A stretch of DNA of 15,232 nucleotides, from assembly GCA_031284085.1 (NCBI GenBank), contig JAITAM010000201.1, positions 1 through 15,232 of the forward strand, read 5' to 3'. Below the pieces are notes generated by a model. That model was not told the origin of the DNA, made no database searches, and saw only the letters and a list, made by a program, of their open reading frames with translations. Origin of the DNA: Spirochaetaceae bacterium. GTDB taxonomy: Bacteria; Spirochaetota; Spirochaetia; Treponematales; Breznakiellaceae. A program made the translations under genes and the position numbers. Below are positions 13,597 through 15,232 of the stretch, one piece after another (the first letter of the stretch is position 1; each line of letters starts with the position of its first letter).

Positions 13597-13793
13597 AACG
13601 CTAGGCTTAGTTTAGACTGAACGCTAGGCTTAGTTTAGGTTGAACGCTAGGCTTAGTTTAGACTGAACGCTAGGCTTAGTTTAGACTGAACGTAAAGCTT
13701 AGTTTAGGTTGAACGCTAGGCTAGGTTTAGACTGAACGCTAGGCTTAGTTTAGGCTGAACGCTAGGCTTGGTTTAGGGTGAACGTAAGCCTAG
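13597..13793. repeat. 23-bp-period array, type 3 (eight full units and a partial)
   Basis: AACG starts at 13597, 13620, 13643, 13666, 13689, 13712, 13735, 13758 and 13781, exactly 23 bp apart. The usual unit begins AACGCTAGGCTTAGTTTAG and ends ACTG, GTTG, GCTG or GGTG. The ninth copy is partial (AACGTAAGCCTAG). The unit sequence is unrelated to the arrays at 10775-11045. The gap 13419-13826 otherwise contains the ferredoxin promoter and some CAGCCT/TTTCAAAG repeat fragments (13488-13528). Confidence 0.93.
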
Positions 13794-13820
13794 AGAAGCA
13801 GAATAGGGGACAGACCTTAG
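13794..13820 (+). repeat. 27-bp direct repeat, right copy
   Basis: Exact copy of 13530-13556, ending 6 bp before the aminotransferase stop codon. Confidence 0.9.
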
Positions 13821-13826
13821 ACCGGA

Positions 13827-15005
13827 TTATTTACGGTAACCTCGTTCCGCCCAAATAGATTTAAGCTCTAAAAGCCGTTCTCCTGCGGCACGGAGAGTTT
13901 CGTCTTTTTTGGCAAAATGGAAACGTATTAGAGTATGAATCGGCTCACGGAAAAAACTTGAGCCGGGTACCGCAGCGACCTTTACTTCACGGGCAAGCCA
14001 TTCACAGAAACGAGTGTCATCGCTCTTGTCGAACTCTCCGATGTCCACCAGTACATAATAGGCTCCCGCGGGGCGGGTGTATTTTAAGCCTGCTCTGTCG
14101 AGGGACTGGAGAAACAAATCGCGCTTGCCGGTGTACAGTGTCCGCAGCTCATCGTAATACGATTGTGGGAAGCCGAGCGCGCATACCGCCGCTTCTTGTA
14201 AGGGAGCGGCTGCTCCCACAGTGAGAAAGTCGTGAACCTTGCGGATAGTGCTGGTAACGCCTTCGCCGGCTATGGTGTAGCCGAGCCGCCAACCGGTGAT
14301 GGAGTATGTTTTGGACAGCGAGCTGCAGCTAATTGTCCGTTCCGCCATGCCCGGCAGCGACGCAAAATAACTATGCTCTGCCGGAGCGTAGACAATATGT
14401 TCATACACTTCATCGGTAATGACCCAAAGATCGAACTCCTCCGCCAAAGATGCAATATACCGGAGTTCCTCCTGCGTAAAGACCTTTCCCGTCGGGTTGG
14501 AAGGATTGCAGAGTATCAACGCACGAGCATTAGATGCACAAGCGGCGCGAAGCCTTTCGCGGTCAAAGTCAAAATCCGGCGGCTCAAGCGGGACATAAAC
14601 CGGTTCCGCACCAGAAAGAATGGCGTCTGCGCCGTAGTTTTCATAGAAAGGGGAAAAAACGACCACCTTGTCGCCGGGGTTAATGACGCTCATTATGGCA
14701 GCCATCATAGCTTCGGTGGAACCACAAGTAACGGTGATATGTTTGTCCGCCTCAAGAGGGAGCCCCATGCAGCGCCGCTGTTTTTCTGCCAAAGCCTCCC
14801 GAAAATTAGCCGCCCCCCACGTAACGGCGTACTGGTGCGGCCCTTTTGCGGCGCTCTCCATGAGGGCGCGGGTTAAAGCCTGCGGCGGATCGAAATCCGG
14901 GAAGCCCTGAGAAAGATTTATCGCTCCGTGTTCAAGAGCCACCCGCGTCATTCTGCGGATAACCGACTCGCCAAATCCTTCCGTTCGTTTGCTGATATAC
15001 GGCAT
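13827..15005 (-). CDS. PLP-dependent aminotransferase, class I/II (kynurenine/glutamine/methionine transaminase-like)
   Basis: 392 residues, minus strand. ATG at 15005 has AAGGCGG six bases upstream. The opening INLSQGFPDFDPP is characteristic of the subgroup holding kynurenine aminotransferase, glutamine transaminase K/cysteine-conjugate beta-lyase and E. coli YbdL. Fold-type I landmarks are all there: QYAVTWGAANFREALA, CGSTEAMMA, NPSNPTGK (Asn170), ITDEVYEHIVY (Asp198, Tyr201), the Schiff-base lysine Lys232 in SSLSKTYSITGWRLGY, Arg240, and the substrate-carboxylate Arg361 in LIRFHFAKK. It transfers amino groups between amino acids and 2-oxo acids in the cytoplasm; several relatives also cleave C-S bonds of cysteine conjugates. 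Exact substrate cannot be told from sequence. It appears to stand alone. Confidence 0.92.
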   Translation of the reverse strand: MPYISKRTEGFGESVIRRMTRVALEHGAINLSQGFPDFDPPQALTRALMESAAKGPHQYAVTWGAANFREALAEKQRRCMGLPLEADKHITVTCGSTEAMMAAIMSVINPGDKVVVFSPFYENYGADAILSGAEPVYVPLEPPDFDFDRERLRAACASNARALILCNPSNPTGKVFTQEELRYIASLAEEFDLWVITDEVYEHIVYAPAEHSYFASLPGMAERTISCSSLSKTYSITGWRLGYTIAGEGVTSTIRKVHDFLTVGAAAPLQEAAVCALGFPQSYYDELRTLYTGKRDLFLQSLDRAGLKYTRPAGAYYVLVDIGEFDKSDDTRFCEWLAREVKVAAVPGSSFFREPIHTLIRFHFAKKDETLRAAGERLLELKSIWAERGYRK

Positions 15006-15027
15006 AGCACACCGCCTTATAAAACCT

Positions 15028-15055
15028 CCTCAAACCCAGTTGTCTCGGTTTGAGG
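15028..15055 (-). promoter_or_regulatory. Perfect 9-bp hairpin upstream of the aminotransferase
   Basis: CCTCAAACC (15028-15036) and GGTTTGAGG (15047-15055) pair around a 10-base loop. On the minus strand the second arm leads into GAGGAGGTTTTATAA. This could be a weak terminator of an upstream minus-strand gene or a leader hairpin that masks a GAGGAGG sequence 19 bases before the aminotransferase ATG. Confidence 0.5.
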
Positions 15056-15079
15056 GTCATTTTCCTGCTTCATCTACAC

Positions 15080-15166
15080 TAGTTTCACTGCGGCCGCAAG
15101 CCGGCAGATGAAACTACCTTTATCCACAGTCTCCCCGCCAACGGCGGGCTTCGGTCTTGCCGACCG
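15080..15166. repeat. Cluster of three small hairpins at the right edge
   Basis: TAGTTTCA/TGAAACTA (15080-15087 and 15109-15116, with inner CTGCGG/CCGGCAG pairing), CCCGCC-AAC-GGCGGG (15134-15148) and CGGTC-TTGCC-GACCG (15152-15166). No T runs. A minus-strand frame is open from the edge to TAG 15074-15076 but has no protein-like features, so 15006-15232 is taken as intergenic. Confidence 0.5.
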
Positions 15167-15232
15167 TCCTCTATTTATAACGGCGCTCTTATCGCGATCC
15201 ATTGCTAAACCGCGGCCTTCACGCCGGTATTT

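Noticed and set aside
14232..14876. Plus-strand ORF of 214 codons
   Set aside because: Shadow of the aminotransferase on the opposite strand, which has all family motifs.
15074..15231. Minus-strand frame open from the window edge, with a possible ATG at 15202
   Set aside because: Composition follows the local hairpins, no ribosome site, no recognisable family. It could be the end of a gene outside the window but cannot be supported.

Overview
The window looks like a piece of a spirochaete chromosome, most likely an oral-type Treponema. This is an inference from gene content: a Bes-like RND efflux system with an unusually short adaptor, a PEGA-domain protein, a 2[4Fe-4S] ferredoxin and intergenic regions full of small repeats. 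No rRNA, tRNA, transposase or CRISPR array is visible. Protein-coding parts are ordinary and compact; the five larger intergenic gaps are repeat-rich and hold most of what is unusual.

Layout. 1-196: 3' end of ubiX (flavin prenyltransferase). 197-653: a complex regulatory stretch with a consensus-like sigma70 promoter (276-305), a ribosome site and ATG (365), a 21-base poly-C tract (386-406), a duplicated ubiX-tail/promoter segment and a perfect 24-bp palindrome (626-649). 654-8332: an efflux locus on the plus strand: a tandem (double-HTH) TetR-type regulator, a TolC-like outer-membrane protein, a 423-bp repeat-bearing gap, a membrane-fusion lipoprotein, an HAE-type RND pump and a PII-like small protein. 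8333-8968: a mosaic of repeated hairpin modules. 8969-10598: nagB (glucosamine-6-phosphate deaminase) and a membrane protein of unknown function, closed by an intrinsic terminator. 10655-11281: inverted repeats, two abutting arrays with the same 23-bp period, and a possible gene remnant. 11282-13418 (minus strand): ferredoxin, M23 peptidase, PEGA protein. 13419-13826: ferredoxin promoter and a third 23-bp-period array between 27-bp direct repeats. 13827-15005 (minus): a PLP-dependent aminotransferase. 15006-15232: hairpins, no convincing gene.

How it may work together. The TetR-like regulator, its palindromic operator, the outer-membrane channel, the adaptor and the RND pump form a self-contained tripartite efflux system. 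The poly-C tract is the most interesting element. It sits between a good promoter/ribosome site/ATG and a reading frame that is stop-free all the way into the regulator. With 21 C the ATG makes a 17-residue peptide ending in a stop; with 20 or 23 C it would be in frame with the whole regulator. This has the architecture of a phase-variable switch controlling the regulator and hence the pump. The second unusual theme is that three or four intergenic arrays of unrelated sequence share one exact 23-bp period.
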